Assembly (NCBI GenBank): GCA_000018565.1
Contig: CP000876.1
Location: 124,001-188,000 of the forward strand
DNA: 64,000 nucleotides
Direction: 5' to 3'
DNA from: Herpetosiphon aurantiacus DSM 785
GTDB taxonomy: Bacteria > Chloroflexota > Chloroflexia > Chloroflexales > Herpetosiphonaceae
Part shown: positions 25,085-34,104 of the stretch, one piece after another
How the letters are laid out: every line of letters starts with the position of its first letter
Position numbering within the stretch: the stretch's first letter is position 1
Program-made: the position numbers and the translations under genes
The notes under the pieces: model-generated
Told to the model about the DNA's origin: nothing
The model's database searches: none
What the model saw: the letters and a program-made list of their open reading frames with translations, nothing else

Positions 25085-25476
25085 GCCTGCCCCCGATCCG
25101 CCAAACTGACCAGCGTGCCATCGGGCTGCATGACCGCTGTCGTGGTCGTGCGTCCGGTCGCCTCGCCCTGCCCCAAGGCCCGACAATCCACGGTCAAGCG
25201 TTGCGGGGCCAGCAGCCGGATCAGGCTATAGCGCAGCATGCCAACCACCACCCGCCGCAGCGGTTGCTCCTGATAGGTTCCACGGGCCACCACGAGGCCC
25301 AAGACGACACCGACGAGTAACCGCAGCAGCAACGGCAAGCCCGTGGGGCCAAGCACCACACTCATGACCATACCGCACCCGCCCAGCGTCACCAGATCAC
25401 CAAGGGACAAGCCGCCCAGCGCGGGCACGCTGACAATCGTGGTGGGCGGTTGTAAAAAGGGTCGAAACACCTGCAT
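25081..25476 (-). CDS. PrgI-family protein (VirB3-like)
   Basis: 131 residues from ATG 25476, which has a perfect AAGGAGGT site five bases upstream; the open frame to 25719 has none. Two adjacent membrane helices (about 25-45 and 47-65) are followed by RRVVVGMLRYSLIRLLAPQR and a soluble tail, the layout of PrgI/VirB3 proteins that sit beside VirB4 in the inner membrane. The stop overlaps the VirB4 start. Confidence 0.7.
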   Translation of the reverse strand: MQVFRPFLQPPTTIVSVPALGGLSLGDLVTLGGCGMVMSVVLGPTGLPLLLRLLVGVVLGLVVARGTYQEQPLRRVVVGMLRYSLIRLLAPQRLTVDCRALGQGEATGRTTTTAVMQPDGTLVSLADRGQA

Positions 25477-25538
25477 CGGAGACCTCCTTAAACGGACGCT
25501 GCGCAACACGACCGCTGCGCAGCGTCCATCCCAATCCG

Positions 25539-25808
25539 TTATTGCCCCACGGCCTTGAAGGCGGGCTTGACCCATTCCAAGACGATGGGGATAAAGGCAA
25601 TCAGCATGATCCCGCCGAGAAAGTAGGCAATGCGGAGCTTCTTGGCCAAGGCGCTGGCGAACGACCCCGCAAACAACATCACCCCGAAGGTCACGCCGCA
25701 CAAGCCAAAGACGACCCACGCGAAGGTATACAAACTGTCGATATTAACTAACTTATTCACGAGTTCCATCACGTCAAAGCCACCAGCCGCGATCAGGATG
25801 CGAGCCAT
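25539..25808 (-). CDS. VirB2/TrbC-like pilin-type membrane protein
   Basis: 89 residues from ATG 25808 with GGAGG seven bases upstream. Two hydrophobic helices (YTFAWVVFGLCGVTFGVMLF and AYFLGGIMLIAFIPIVLEWV) are separated by a short basic loop (AKKLR), the topology of small type IV secretion pilins or pore subunits. It lies directly before PrgI and VirB4, the usual place. Sequence identity to a named family is too low to be sure by eye. Confidence 0.6.
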   Translation of the reverse strand: MARILIAAGGFDVMELVNKLVNIDSLYTFAWVVFGLCGVTFGVMLFAGSFASALAKKLRIAYFLGGIMLIAFIPIVLEWVKPAFKAVGQ

Positions 25809-25827
25809 ACAAACCTCCAAAAAAACA

Positions 25828-27093
25828 CTAGGGAAGCAGCGATTGACCAACCGACCCCAGCTGCACCGTCACCGGAACGGGCTGGGCGGGGTCATGCGGA
25901 CAGGTCCAGACCACCGCGTGGGCGGTGGTAATCACGAGCGGCCACGGCAGATTGGGCTGCAACGCATGGGTCACGCCGCCTGCGGTACAGGTTGCATCGG
26001 CAGGCGTGAGCACCGTGGCCGGACTATGCAGCACGGTCGTGATTGCCAACCCCTGCGGCGTGGCCGTGACCGTCTGCCAGTCCACCGTGAGCGTCGGCGC
26101 GTCGGGCATGGCGATGCTGAGGGGCACGGCCTGCCCATCAATCGTCAGCGCCAGATCGACGCGCGTCCCCGGCATGGCCGTTGCCGTCACGGGCAGGGTG
26201 ATCGTCGTCGCGGTGGCCAACGGCAGGCTGACGAGCGCCACCCCCGCGCGACTGACCACGCCGGAACGCTCGGTTGGCCCCACCGTGACACTGACCATGA
26301 GCGTGGGCTGCATCGCCACCAGCGTCCAGTCCATGCCCGTCACTGCCAGCGGCAGGGTCGCGTTATAGGTCGTCAGCACGGGCTGCTCACTGGGCAACGC
26401 CTGCACCAGTGTGCGCGTTGACAGATCGTCCTGATCCCAGAGCACCAGCGTCACCCCGACCTGCTGCTGGGGAATCGCCGATCCGGCATGCACCGCCACC
26501 GTCTGCCGCGCCACCACCGTGAGCGTGCGCGGGTCGCCCTGCGCCTGCTGGAGCGTGAGGGTTGACCCCACCGCGAGGGCATCGGCTGCGAACGCGGCCC
26601 CATCGAGGCCCAGCACCACCTGACTGCGCGTCCCACCCCACACCGCCGTGCCAGCCGGAATCCCCACGGGATCAGGCCAGCCCAACGCGGGGTCAAACGC
26701 ATGCACCGGAAACGCCTGTGAGCCGATCACCAGCTGCACCGGAGCCGCCTCGCCATCCACGGCCACCGTCACCGGACGCAGCACGCCCTCGGCCAGCGGT
26801 GCAGCCTGCGAGCGACGACCAAGCAGCCCCCAGCCCAACAGCACGACCGCGATGATCACCAATCCCAGCCAGCGCGGTGCGCCGCGTGGGGCCGTGGCAG
26901 CGGGCGGGGTCGCGGTCGGGCGGGTCGTGGATGGCGTACCGAGCCAGACCAACTGGCCATTGACCGGAACCGCGCCTTCGCGCTGCCAGAGGTCGGTCAA
27001 GCGGTCAAGTTCGGCGTGTCGTCCGGCCACCGACAAACCTGCCAGCAGCGGAGCCACAAACGCCTGAAACTCATGGTCATAGGGACTGGTCAT
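25828..27093 (-). CDS. Single-pass membrane protein with large exterior beta domain
   Basis: 421 residues. About 95 cytoplasmic residues include VNGQLVWLGTP; one membrane helix (WLGLVIIAVVLLGWGLL, about 94-110) follows, then a beta-rich outside part with GIPAGTAVWGGTRSQVVLGL and GSTLTLQQAQGDPRTLTVV, which vaguely recalls sortase-like barrels but lacks a Cys-Arg pair. The bitopic layout with a large exterior part is that of VirB8/VirB10-like scaffold proteins. The ATG overlaps the preceding stop (ATGA). Scaffold role is inferred from position. Confidence 0.5.
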   Translation of the reverse strand: MTSPYDHEFQAFVAPLLAGLSVAGRHAELDRLTDLWQREGAVPVNGQLVWLGTPSTTRPTATPPAATAPRGAPRWLGLVIIAVVLLGWGLLGRRSQAAPLAEGVLRPVTVAVDGEAAPVQLVIGSQAFPVHAFDPALGWPDPVGIPAGTAVWGGTRSQVVLGLDGAAFAADALAVGSTLTLQQAQGDPRTLTVVARQTVAVHAGSAIPQQQVGVTLVLWDQDDLSTRTLVQALPSEQPVLTTYNATLPLAVTGMDWTLVAMQPTLMVSVTVGPTERSGVVSRAGVALVSLPLATATTITLPVTATAMPGTRVDLALTIDGQAVPLSIAMPDAPTLTVDWQTVTATPQGLAITTVLHSPATVLTPADATCTAGGVTHALQPNLPWPLVITTAHAVVWTCPHDPAQPVPVTVQLGSVGQSLLP

Positions 27094-28661
27094 GGCGTTC
27101 CTCCAAACCGGGGCGGCAGCACGGCCTCATTGACGGGCAGATGCACCCGTTCGGCGGTTGCGGCCAACGCCACCACCGATCCCAGCCATGGCACACGCAC
27201 CACCAAGCCCTCCTGCATGGGCAGGGTCACCACCCAGCGTCCGGTGGCATCCGTCCAGCCCTGCGCCACCCGATCCCCTGCCGCGCTATCCACCACCACC
27301 GCCAATCCGGCAATTCCTTGATCGCGGCCACAGGTTGCCGTGCCCCGACACACCTGCACCGTCACGGTGCGCGTGGTCGCGGGCAATGCCTGCACGCGCC
27401 AGCCGAGCACCGGTAGCGTGGCGGTTGGGCGGACTCCCACCGGATCGGCCATGGGTGGCAACGTGGCAGCGGGCGAGGGCAACGCCGCGACCGGATCAGC
27501 CACGGGTGGCAGCGGCGTGGTCAGCAGCGCATCCACGATTAAGTCCGCACTCCAGAGCCAGCCCGCTAGGGGCGCGGCCCCAACCCGAAAGGCGGTGACT
27601 TCCACATAGCCCTGAAACATGCGTCCGGTTAAGGTCACGCCATAGCCGCGTGGGATATGCGCGAGTGGCACATAGGCAAGGCCTGGTCCTGCCCGCAGCT
27701 CGCTGTCGGCCTCAGCCACGACATGGGCGAGCGCGGGGGGAATCGCCTGCACCGCCAGTGGCAGACTGAGGAGCGCACACGGCTCCACGCCTGCCCGAAT
27801 CTGGCTATCTACCACCGCCACCGGCTGTCCATCGACGACACAGGCGGTCGGGACAGGCGGCGTGGTCGTGCCGCTTGGCGCATCGACCACGGGCGCAATG
27901 GGCACAGTGGTCAGGGTCGGAAAGACGATGATGGGCGGGAGTCCGCCATCGCTGGCCACAGCGGTTGGCAGGATCGGCAGCGGGGCGGGCAGTGCCGTTG
28001 GCAGGCTGGTTGGCGAAGCGGTTGGCTGTGGCGTACTGCTCGCCGTTGCGGTCGCCGTTGGCGCACTGGTTGGGGTTGCCGTTGGCGGGGCGGTGGCCGT
28101 TGGCGCATCCGTCGCCGTCGCCGGAACCAGACTGGGCAGCGCGTGCGTGACCGCTGGCTCCTCCGTTGCCGTGGCACTGGGCACAACGACCGTCGCCGTT
28201 GCGGTCGCAACAGGCGTGACCGTGCGGGTCAGATCGAGCAGCACGGTCGTGATCATGGGATGGGCTGGAACATCGCTGCGCCAAGCCGTGATCACGAGGG
28301 GTTCGGTCGCCGTCACCGGAACCGTGAAGGCGAGGGTCGCCACCGCAGGCAGCGCCGGATCATCCAGCTCGCCACAGGTTGCCACCACGCCGCTGATCAC
28401 ACAGGCCCGATTGTGACTCGTCACCACGCGATCCCATGCCACCACGGGCGAGAGGGTGAGCGTCAGGGTCGCGGTCACGGCCTCGGCAGGCTGCGTCACC
28501 ACCACCGTCACCGCCATACCCGGCACGGCCACGCTGGGCTGGGCCACCAGCTGCACCACGGGCGTGGCCAGTGGCACGGGTTGCGCGGCTGGGGATGGCC
28601 AACTCACCACAATGGTGGTGATTGCGGCCAGCCATGCGCTCACGCGCCGAACACCGATCAT
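27090..28661 (-). CDS. Secreted SH3-like protein with Pro/Thr-rich linker; first gene of minus transfer operon
   Basis: 523 residues. A signal peptide is followed by a beta-sandwich-like domain (about 30-150), a Thr/Pro/Ala-rich stretch (about 155-260), and an SH3b-type domain (about 320-385: SELRAGPGLAYVPLAHI, GYVEVTAFRV, GWLWSADLI). A C-terminal domain (about 430-510) has GIAGLAVVVDSAAGDRV and GWTDATGRWVV, like carboxypeptidase-regulatory folds. SH3b domains often bind peptidoglycan. AAAGGAGG lies five bases before ATG 28661. It heads an operon of nine overlapping or closely spaced genes down to 15311. It probably acts in the cell wall at the transfer channel. Confidence 0.65.
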   Translation of the reverse strand: MIGVRRVSAWLAAITTIVVSWPSPAAQPVPLATPVVQLVAQPSVAVPGMAVTVVVTQPAEAVTATLTLTLSPVVAWDRVVTSHNRACVISGVVATCGELDDPALPAVATLAFTVPVTATEPLVITAWRSDVPAHPMITTVLLDLTRTVTPVATATATVVVPSATATEEPAVTHALPSLVPATATDAPTATAPPTATPTSAPTATATASSTPQPTASPTSLPTALPAPLPILPTAVASDGGLPPIIVFPTLTTVPIAPVVDAPSGTTTPPVPTACVVDGQPVAVVDSQIRAGVEPCALLSLPLAVQAIPPALAHVVAEADSELRAGPGLAYVPLAHIPRGYGVTLTGRMFQGYVEVTAFRVGAAPLAGWLWSADLIVDALLTTPLPPVADPVAALPSPAATLPPMADPVGVRPTATLPVLGWRVQALPATTRTVTVQVCRGTATCGRDQGIAGLAVVVDSAAGDRVAQGWTDATGRWVVTLPMQEGLVVRVPWLGSVVALAATAERVHLPVNEAVLPPRFGGTP

Positions 28662-28712
28662 GCATGCCTCCTTTCCAAAAAAACAGTCGCTCCCTCGATT
28701 CTAGCGAGCGAC

Positions 28713-29003
28713 GCGGCGGGTGGTGCGACGGCGATGCGATGGCGATGCACAGCGCCATCGCACGGCCATCGCACAGCCATCGCATCGCCGTCGCATCGTC
28801 GCATGCCCATCGCACAGCCATCGCACAGCCATCGCATCGCCGTCGCATCGTCGCATGCCCATCGCACAGCCATCGCACGGCCATCGCATCGCCGTCGCAT
28901 CGTCGCATGCCCATCGCACAGCCATCGCACAGCCATCGCATTGCCGTCGCATCGCCGCATGCCCATCGCATTGCCATCGCATCGCCGTCGCACCACCCGC
29001 CGC
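28713..29003. repeat. 52-bp tandem repeat array framed by 31-bp inverted repeats; candidate oriT or control region
   Basis: GCATGCCCATCGCA recurs at 28801, 28853, 28905 and 28957, an exact 52-base period, with partial units on both sides. Each unit is built from shorter CCATCGCA words. The left edge (28713-28743) is an exact reverse complement of the right edge (28973-29003). Stop codons are absent from several frames, so spurious long frames cross it; 52 is not a multiple of three, which argues against coding. It fills the gap between the two divergent transfer operons, the classical place for an origin of transfer or partition/control site. Confidence 0.85.
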
Positions 29004-29055
29004 CTATCCCGCTATGCTGGAGGCAGAACGGTTTGACCCATCACGGAGGTCTTGT

Positions 29056-29379
29056 ATGGATGTGTTCGCCCCCAACGCCGCTGGCATCGGCATCGCCTGT
29101 GCCGTCCTGTCCTTGCACGAAGTGCTTGAGTGCCAAGAATATGGCGTGCTGCCCCGCACCGAGGGCATGCATTGCCTGCGCGTCGCCGATCTCGATGTCA
29201 TCGTCCATCTCGCCCATGGCTGCGCCACCGCCACCCCCGCCAGCACCACCCCGCTCGGCATGTGGCTCGGCTTTCCCACCTTGCTCGCCCATACCCTCTA
29301 TCAGGCCAAGCAACGCCGCGCATCGGGTGGCATCTGGTATTCCATTCCGTTGACCCTTACGGCGGAGGCGTTGTGGTAA
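29056..29379 (+). CDS. Hypothetical protein, first gene of plus transfer operon
   Basis: 107 residues from ATG 29056 with GGAGGT about six bases upstream; longer frames run into the tandem repeats and are rejected. No motif is recognised: the protein is mixed alpha/beta with a central VADLDVIVHLAHG segment and no membrane helix. The stop overlaps the next ATG (TAATG). Likely a small cytoplasmic accessory of the transfer module. Confidence 0.55.
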   Translation: MDVFAPNAAGIGIACAVLSLHEVLECQEYGVLPRTEGMHCLRVADLDVIVHLAHGCATATPASTTPLGMWLGFPTLLAHTLYQAKQRRASGGIWYSIPLTLTAEALW

Positions 29380-29516
29380 TGGACGTACCAATCCCCATCC
29401 CGCCGATCACCGCCATTCCGCCATGGGACGACCCCGTACCGCCACCCGTCACGCCGGATCGCCGCGCGGTCATGGCGCTCGTGGCGACCGAGGAAGGAGT
29501 GAGCACCGATGCATGA
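29379..29516 (+). CDS. Small proline-rich protein
   Basis: 45 residues (MDVPIPIPPITAIPPWDDPV ...). The ATG overlaps the previous stop and the stop overlaps the start of the VirB6-like gene by eight bases, so it is well placed as a translated linker in the operon. GGAGG lies about 12 bases upstream. It could also be only a coupling frame. Confidence 0.4.
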   Translation: MDVPIPIPPITAIPPWDDPVPPPVTPDRRAVMALVATEEGVSTDA

Positions 29517-32145
29517 CCAGTTAATGGATGCCAGTAATAAGGGGTTGTTGATTGACCTGATGCAGTATTGGCTGGCCATGCCTGCGTGGTGGATCACCCG
29601 CATGCTGATCCTGCTGCATGAAGCCTGTGCCGTTGTGCTTGGCGTGGTCATGGCGGGGGCATTACCCAACGCGACGCTGGGATTCCCCGGCTGGGTCGGG
29701 CCATTAACCAGCACGCTCATGGGCAATTGGTATAGCCGCGCCGTGGCCATCGGCATGCTCGGCTTGGGCTTGACCCTGATGCTGATGGGCAGTGGCTTCC
29801 GACTGCGGCTAGTGCAGCCCCGCGCCTTTGTGCGCTGGTCGCTGATCATGGTGCTGCTGGCTATGGCCGCGCCAAGCCTTTATGCCACCACCATCCAATT
29901 GGTGACCCAAGTTCCGGCGCTGGTCATGCCGCCGATTGTGGAGACCCTGCCGCCGATCACCGCGTCGTGGATCACCGTCGGGCAGGATGGCGAGGCCGTG
30001 CAGCCCTTTGATCCCGCCAATCAAGCCTATGCGCGACGCGCTGCCGTGCTGGCGGTTCCGGCCACTGCGTCAGGCTGTGCGACCACCGTCACCAGCAGCG
30101 CGGTCTGTGAGCACCCGATGTACACGCCGATGGATGCCGTCTTGGCCTTGTGGCGAACGGATCGGGCCAGCCTCATCAGTGGGGTTGATGGGGTGAATCA
30201 GACCACACCGGACGGCACGGTCACGGTGCAATTCGATGGGTTGCCGCCCGACTTTGCCGCGATGTTCTATCCCGATAGCACCCAGCCCTGGTATGGCGGC
30301 GCGTTCACGAGCGATCCCAGTGGCATGCAGAAGCGCCGTGAAGCGCTGAATACGGCCAGTAGCGGTACGCTGCACGCGGTTGTGGGCATCCTTGCCGCCA
30401 TGGCCACGCTCATGCCGACCCTTGCCCAAGCCTTGATGACCGTCTGTGGCGCACTGCTGTTCCTCTTGGGGATTGTGGTGGCTCCGCTCGGCATGCTCGG
30501 CAACCAGCGCCACTGGGTCGCGGTAGTGTACCGCAGCTTCTTTCAGATCAGTGGTTGGCAAACGGTCTTGGCGGTGGGAACCAATCTCGCCACCTACCTC
30601 TTGTTTGGCACGCCTGCCGAACGGGGGATTGCCATGGCCTATCCGACGATGCTGGTGGTCTTACCCTTATTCGTCTGGGTGCAGTGGCGGGTGCTGCGCT
30701 TTGCCATGGGGCTGAGTTGGCAAGGGTTTGCCGCCGTGCGCACCGTCGTGAGTCGCGAGCCATTGCAACGCCTGCTCGGTGACCAGCCTGCCGCTGCCAC
30801 CGAAGCCCGCGTGACGGCCACCGGCCACTACACCGCCACCACCGATCCCGCCGCAACCCAGCCGACCATGGCTCCCTCGACCCTATTGCGGGATGCGCCG
30901 CTGCGGCAGGAATCGACGGCAACCGAACGCGCAACCCACAGCACCATCACCCACACGAGCAGTGCGCTGCCATCGCTGATCAACCCGCGTGGGATGGTCA
31001 TGCGCATGCAGCAGGCGACCCAGCGCACGGTGCAGCGGGTGCAGCAGCTTGACCATCAGATTGAGGTCAAGGAAGCCCACATGCTCCGCACGGCGGAAGT
31101 GCGCACCGACACCCAGCTTGACCGGGCGGATCAGGCGATCACGACCATGATCGGGGGCAAGGCGATTGCCGCAGGCGTGAACTATGTGCATGAGAACGAG
31201 GTCGCCCCCGAATGGCTGTTTGCGCCTCCGCCCGCATCGACGAGCGCTCGATCAACCGCACCGCGCACAGAACGACCCAGCAGCGCCACCATGCCCGTCG
31301 CTCGTCGTGATGGCGACCGTTCCCGCCCGTCCAGCGCCGCGCCTCGGCCAACCGACATCCCAACGCAAGAACTGCCAACGCGGCCCATGCCCCGCACGGC
31401 ACGACCACCTGCCGCTGATCTGCCGCCAACCCAACCGTTGGTCGCCAGTGCTGGCATTGCGGCAACCAACGCACCGCCGACGGAGGCTGCATCACTGGAA
31501 ACGAGTCGCATGCCTGCACCCATGGTCAGCACCGCCAGCGTTGCCCATGCGCCTGCATCAGCGCCCGCGAGCCATGTCACGGCCAGCACGCCACCACCTG
31601 CACCAGCACGCAGCACACGCATAGACGTGCCCACGCCGCCGACGCAGGAATTGCCCGCTACCGCGCCAACCGTGGCCACACCGCCAGCACGCGCACAGAC
31701 TCCTGCACCGCCAGCCGCGCAGCAAACGCCGGAATTGGCCAGCAGCGCACCGCGTGGGCCGCAGCGACCGCCTGCCTCCGTTCCGACCAACGGAACCGGA
31801 CTGGGAAACAGCGCCGCGCCACCCAGTGATCCCGTCATCGCGCCGTCAACGCCAACCGCACAACCGGAAACGCCCGCAGGGCAGGCAACCCCTGCCGTGG
31901 CGACCGCGACCCGTGCGTCTATGGCGGAACCAGCAGCACCCACGGTCGAGCAACGCACACCGCAGGCAACGACGCGACCCGCGCGATCACGGGCACGATC
32001 CCGCGTTGGCATGCCTGCGCAGCAGCATCCCACTGCACCAAGTATTGACATAATGAATGAAGGACGACCAACCCAATCTGACCCATCGCCACCTGCCGCT
32101 GCGCCGCTGATTCCGACCCGTTCCGAGCAGCGAGGTCGTCGATGA
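29509..32145 (+). CDS. VirB6/TrbL-like polytopic membrane protein with long Pro/Ala/Thr tail
   Basis: 878 residues. The first 430 contain about seven membrane helices (for example ITRMLILLHEACAVVLGVVM, WSLIMVLLAMAAPSLY, LMTVCGALLFLLGIVVAPLG, LVVLPLFVWVQW) around an exterior loop of about 150 residues with two cysteines. This is the layout of VirB6/TrbL channel proteins that link the coupling ATPase to the pore. The C-terminal half (about 440-878) is a low-complexity Pro/Thr/Ala/Gln tail with repeated TQELP words, perhaps cytoplasmic and disordered. It starts inside the previous small gene with GGAAGGAG upstream. Confidence 0.7.
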   Translation: MHDQLMDASNKGLLIDLMQYWLAMPAWWITRMLILLHEACAVVLGVVMAGALPNATLGFPGWVGPLTSTLMGNWYSRAVAIGMLGLGLTLMLMGSGFRLRLVQPRAFVRWSLIMVLLAMAAPSLYATTIQLVTQVPALVMPPIVETLPPITASWITVGQDGEAVQPFDPANQAYARRAAVLAVPATASGCATTVTSSAVCEHPMYTPMDAVLALWRTDRASLISGVDGVNQTTPDGTVTVQFDGLPPDFAAMFYPDSTQPWYGGAFTSDPSGMQKRREALNTASSGTLHAVVGILAAMATLMPTLAQALMTVCGALLFLLGIVVAPLGMLGNQRHWVAVVYRSFFQISGWQTVLAVGTNLATYLLFGTPAERGIAMAYPTMLVVLPLFVWVQWRVLRFAMGLSWQGFAAVRTVVSREPLQRLLGDQPAAATEARVTATGHYTATTDPAATQPTMAPSTLLRDAPLRQESTATERATHSTITHTSSALPSLINPRGMVMRMQQATQRTVQRVQQLDHQIEVKEAHMLRTAEVRTDTQLDRADQAITTMIGGKAIAAGVNYVHENEVAPEWLFAPPPASTSARSTAPRTERPSSATMPVARRDGDRSRPSSAAPRPTDIPTQELPTRPMPRTARPPAADLPPTQPLVASAGIAATNAPPTEAASLETSRMPAPMVSTASVAHAPASAPASHVTASTPPPAPARSTRIDVPTPPTQELPATAPTVATPPARAQTPAPPAAQQTPELASSAPRGPQRPPASVPTNGTGLGNSAAPPSDPVIAPSTPTAQPETPAGQATPAVATATRASMAEPAAPTVEQRTPQATTRPARSRARSRVGMPAQQHPTAPSIDIMNEGRPTQSDPSPPAAAPLIPTRSEQRGRR

Positions 32146-32197
32146 ACGGGCAATCAGCCATTTGGTCAGGCCTCGTTTACCAACGCATCGTAGGACT

Positions 32198-32230
32198 GAA
32201 CCTTGTCCGAACCTTGTCCGAACCTTGTCC
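32198..32230. repeat. Three exact 11-bp direct repeats
   Basis: GAACCTTGTCC occurs three times head to tail (32198, 32209, 32220). The 11-base period is close to one helical turn, so bound proteins would face the same side. It lies in the 222-base gap before the replication-relaxation gene and suggests an operator or iteron cluster. The rest of the gap shows nothing clear. Confidence 0.8.
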
Positions 32231-32367
32231 GAATCACCAAGTGGCGTGATCGTGCTCAGGGAGTGGGCTAGCGGGTCATTTGGTCGTGCCGACACTCTTT
32301 AACAGCCGCGCAGCCACCGATTTTCCATTCGCAGCGAATCCCAGCCTGGTGCTGGAGAAAGGAATCC

Positions 32368-33291
32368 ATGAAAACCCCAACGGGCTTTGCGCCAAATGCG
32401 ATGCAAACCCAGTGTCTCGTCCTTTTGGCCCGCCTTGGTCGGCTCCTCTCGCGCCACCTTGCGGTCGCATGGTCACCACCATGTGTACCACGCCACGTCA
32501 ATCGGGCTATGCAGCAATTAACCGAGGCCGGACTGGTCACCTATGTCGATCACTTTGAAGCCCCGCCTGCACGGGGGAAACGGACGACCTTTTGGAAACG
32601 CCATGGACGGATCTATAGTCTGACTCCGTTAGGCTGGAGCTATCTCAAGGAAGGCTATCCCGAACTCGAAGAAGGCAAGGAGCGCCTCGCGCCGACCTAT
32701 TTCAATCCGCGTCATCAAGCCGAGCATCAAATCGAATACGCCGATCTGGTCACGAGTATCCTGCGCGATCTTGACACCATTCCGGGGATTATTGGCATGA
32801 GTAGCTATATCGAGATGGATTTGAGCGAGCAGGCCCGACCGCGTGCTGATGGGATTGTCGTCTTGCGCCGCTGGAAGCAGGCCATGCTCCATACGGATGA
32901 GCGTTCATCCTGCTACCCGTGGCTGGTTGTCCCACGCCAAGAAGGCCAGATTGATGAGTTATTCGCGATTGAGATCGATCGGGGAACCGAAGAACCGAGC
33001 ATCATTACCGGCAAGGCCCAATCCTATGGGGCACTTTACGATTCCGGCTCATGGAAAGAGCGCTTTCAATGGCCGATCATCGCCTTTGCCGTGCCAAACG
33101 AACGCCGCCAACAGGTCATTTTCGATGCCTGGTATCGGGGCTGGCCGGGTGGGGCGATTCGCTGCACCACCTTTGATGCGATTCATGCCCATGGCGCACT
33201 GGCTCCGATCTGGACGCATCAGCATCACCGCGACATGACCTATCAGGTGCCCTTGCTCCGTGCCGTATGGGCCGAGGCGGTGATTGCATGA
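32368..33291 (+). CDS. Replication-relaxation family protein
   Basis: 307 residues; AAAGGA stands six bases before ATG 32368. An N-terminal winged helix (about 13-75: LVLLARLGRLLSRHL, VNRAMQQLTEAGLVTYVD) precedes HQAEHQIEYADLVTSILRDL. A restriction-nuclease-like core follows with RPRADGIVVL and ELFAIEIDRGTEE (D ... E-x-D), the signature of the Replic_Relax (pfam13814) family found on conjugative elements of Gram-positives and Chloroflexota. These proteins are linked to element replication or relaxation. This may be the element's DNA-processing factor, since no classical relaxase was found. It is translationally coupled to the next gene. Confidence 0.75.
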   Translation: MKTPTGFAPNAMQTQCLVLLARLGRLLSRHLAVAWSPPCVPRHVNRAMQQLTEAGLVTYVDHFEAPPARGKRTTFWKRHGRIYSLTPLGWSYLKEGYPELEEGKERLAPTYFNPRHQAEHQIEYADLVTSILRDLDTIPGIIGMSSYIEMDLSEQARPRADGIVVLRRWKQAMLHTDERSSCYPWLVVPRQEGQIDELFAIEIDRGTEEPSIITGKAQSYGALYDSGSWKERFQWPIIAFAVPNERRQQVIFDAWYRGWPGGAIRCTTFDAIHAHGALAPIWTHQHHRDMTYQVPLLRAVWAEAVIA

Positions 33292-34043
33292 CCCCCTGTC
33301 TTCCGCCGCACGATCCCATCCTTGTCGCCAGCCTGCATGCCGGACTGACGGCCTTGGGGCCGCTTGACCGTGCCACCATCGGACGGATCTGGTTTCCGAC
33401 CAAAGGTGATCAGGCGATTCGGCGTATCCTGCGGCCCCTCGTCCAGCAGAAGCTGTTGCACGCCACCGTGCTGAGCAACGGTCGCCAACGCATCGCCATG
33501 CGCTATCACGCCACCGCCGTGCCCGCGACCGATCTGGTGATTCTGCCGCCGATTCGCATGGCCGCTGCCCTGCTCGAAACCGCCCAACGCTTGCCGGATT
33601 TGGTCAGCGTGCAAACGACGGTGCTTGACCTGTATCGCGGCGGGGGTCGGATCGTGGGTCTGCGCACGCGCACCACCCCAAGCCGTCGCCCATCACCGCC
33701 AATCCTGCGCTGGAATACGGCCGCCCCACGCGACCGCGAGCAGGATACGTGGTACTTGCTGGTTCCCGATCACGAACAAGTCTCGCGGGATCAGCACGCC
33801 ATGCGGGCACGCTGGTATCGCGACTTGGCGACCACGCGCGGCTTTCCGATGCCAATTCCGCTGATTGTGACCTCGCCAGCCCGGCGGGCCATCGTGGACT
33901 ATGCCTGGACTCCGCACTGGCCGCAGCTCGTCATCGGGTATGCCAGCCCCGATGGCCCATGGACGGACGTGGCATGGCACCCCATCGTCGATGGCACGGC
34001 CTTGCCGCCGCCTGTCCCGATCACCCAACTCGCTCGCTCATAG
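33288..34043 (+). CDS. Winged-helix protein coupled to the replication-relaxation gene
   Basis: 251 residues; ATG 33288 overlaps the previous stop (ATGA). The N-terminal 65 residues look like a winged helix (DRATIGRIWFPTKGDQ, ILRPLVQQKLL). The C-terminal part has no motif I recognise and keeps the rough size of a Replic_Relax core without its acidic motif. It may be a DNA-binding partner of the preceding protein. Confidence 0.55.
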   Translation: MTPCLPPHDPILVASLHAGLTALGPLDRATIGRIWFPTKGDQAIRRILRPLVQQKLLHATVLSNGRQRIAMRYHATAVPATDLVILPPIRMAAALLETAQRLPDLVSVQTTVLDLYRGGGRIVGLRTRTTPSRRPSPPILRWNTAAPRDREQDTWYLLVPDHEQVSRDQHAMRARWYRDLATTRGFPMPIPLIVTSPARRAIVDYAWTPHWPQLVIGYASPDGPWTDVAWHPIVDGTALPPPVPITQLARS

Positions 34044-34104
34044 TGGTGGTGTCCCTTTTAACTGGGTGTTTTTCTGAAGTCTGTTTTGTTTGAAGGAGTT
34101 TCGC

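Noticed and set aside
28622-29379. Several long frames on both strands through the 52-bp repeats
   Set aside because: The repeat lacks stops but shifts frame every unit; the encoded His/Ser/Ala repeats are an artefact of repeat DNA.
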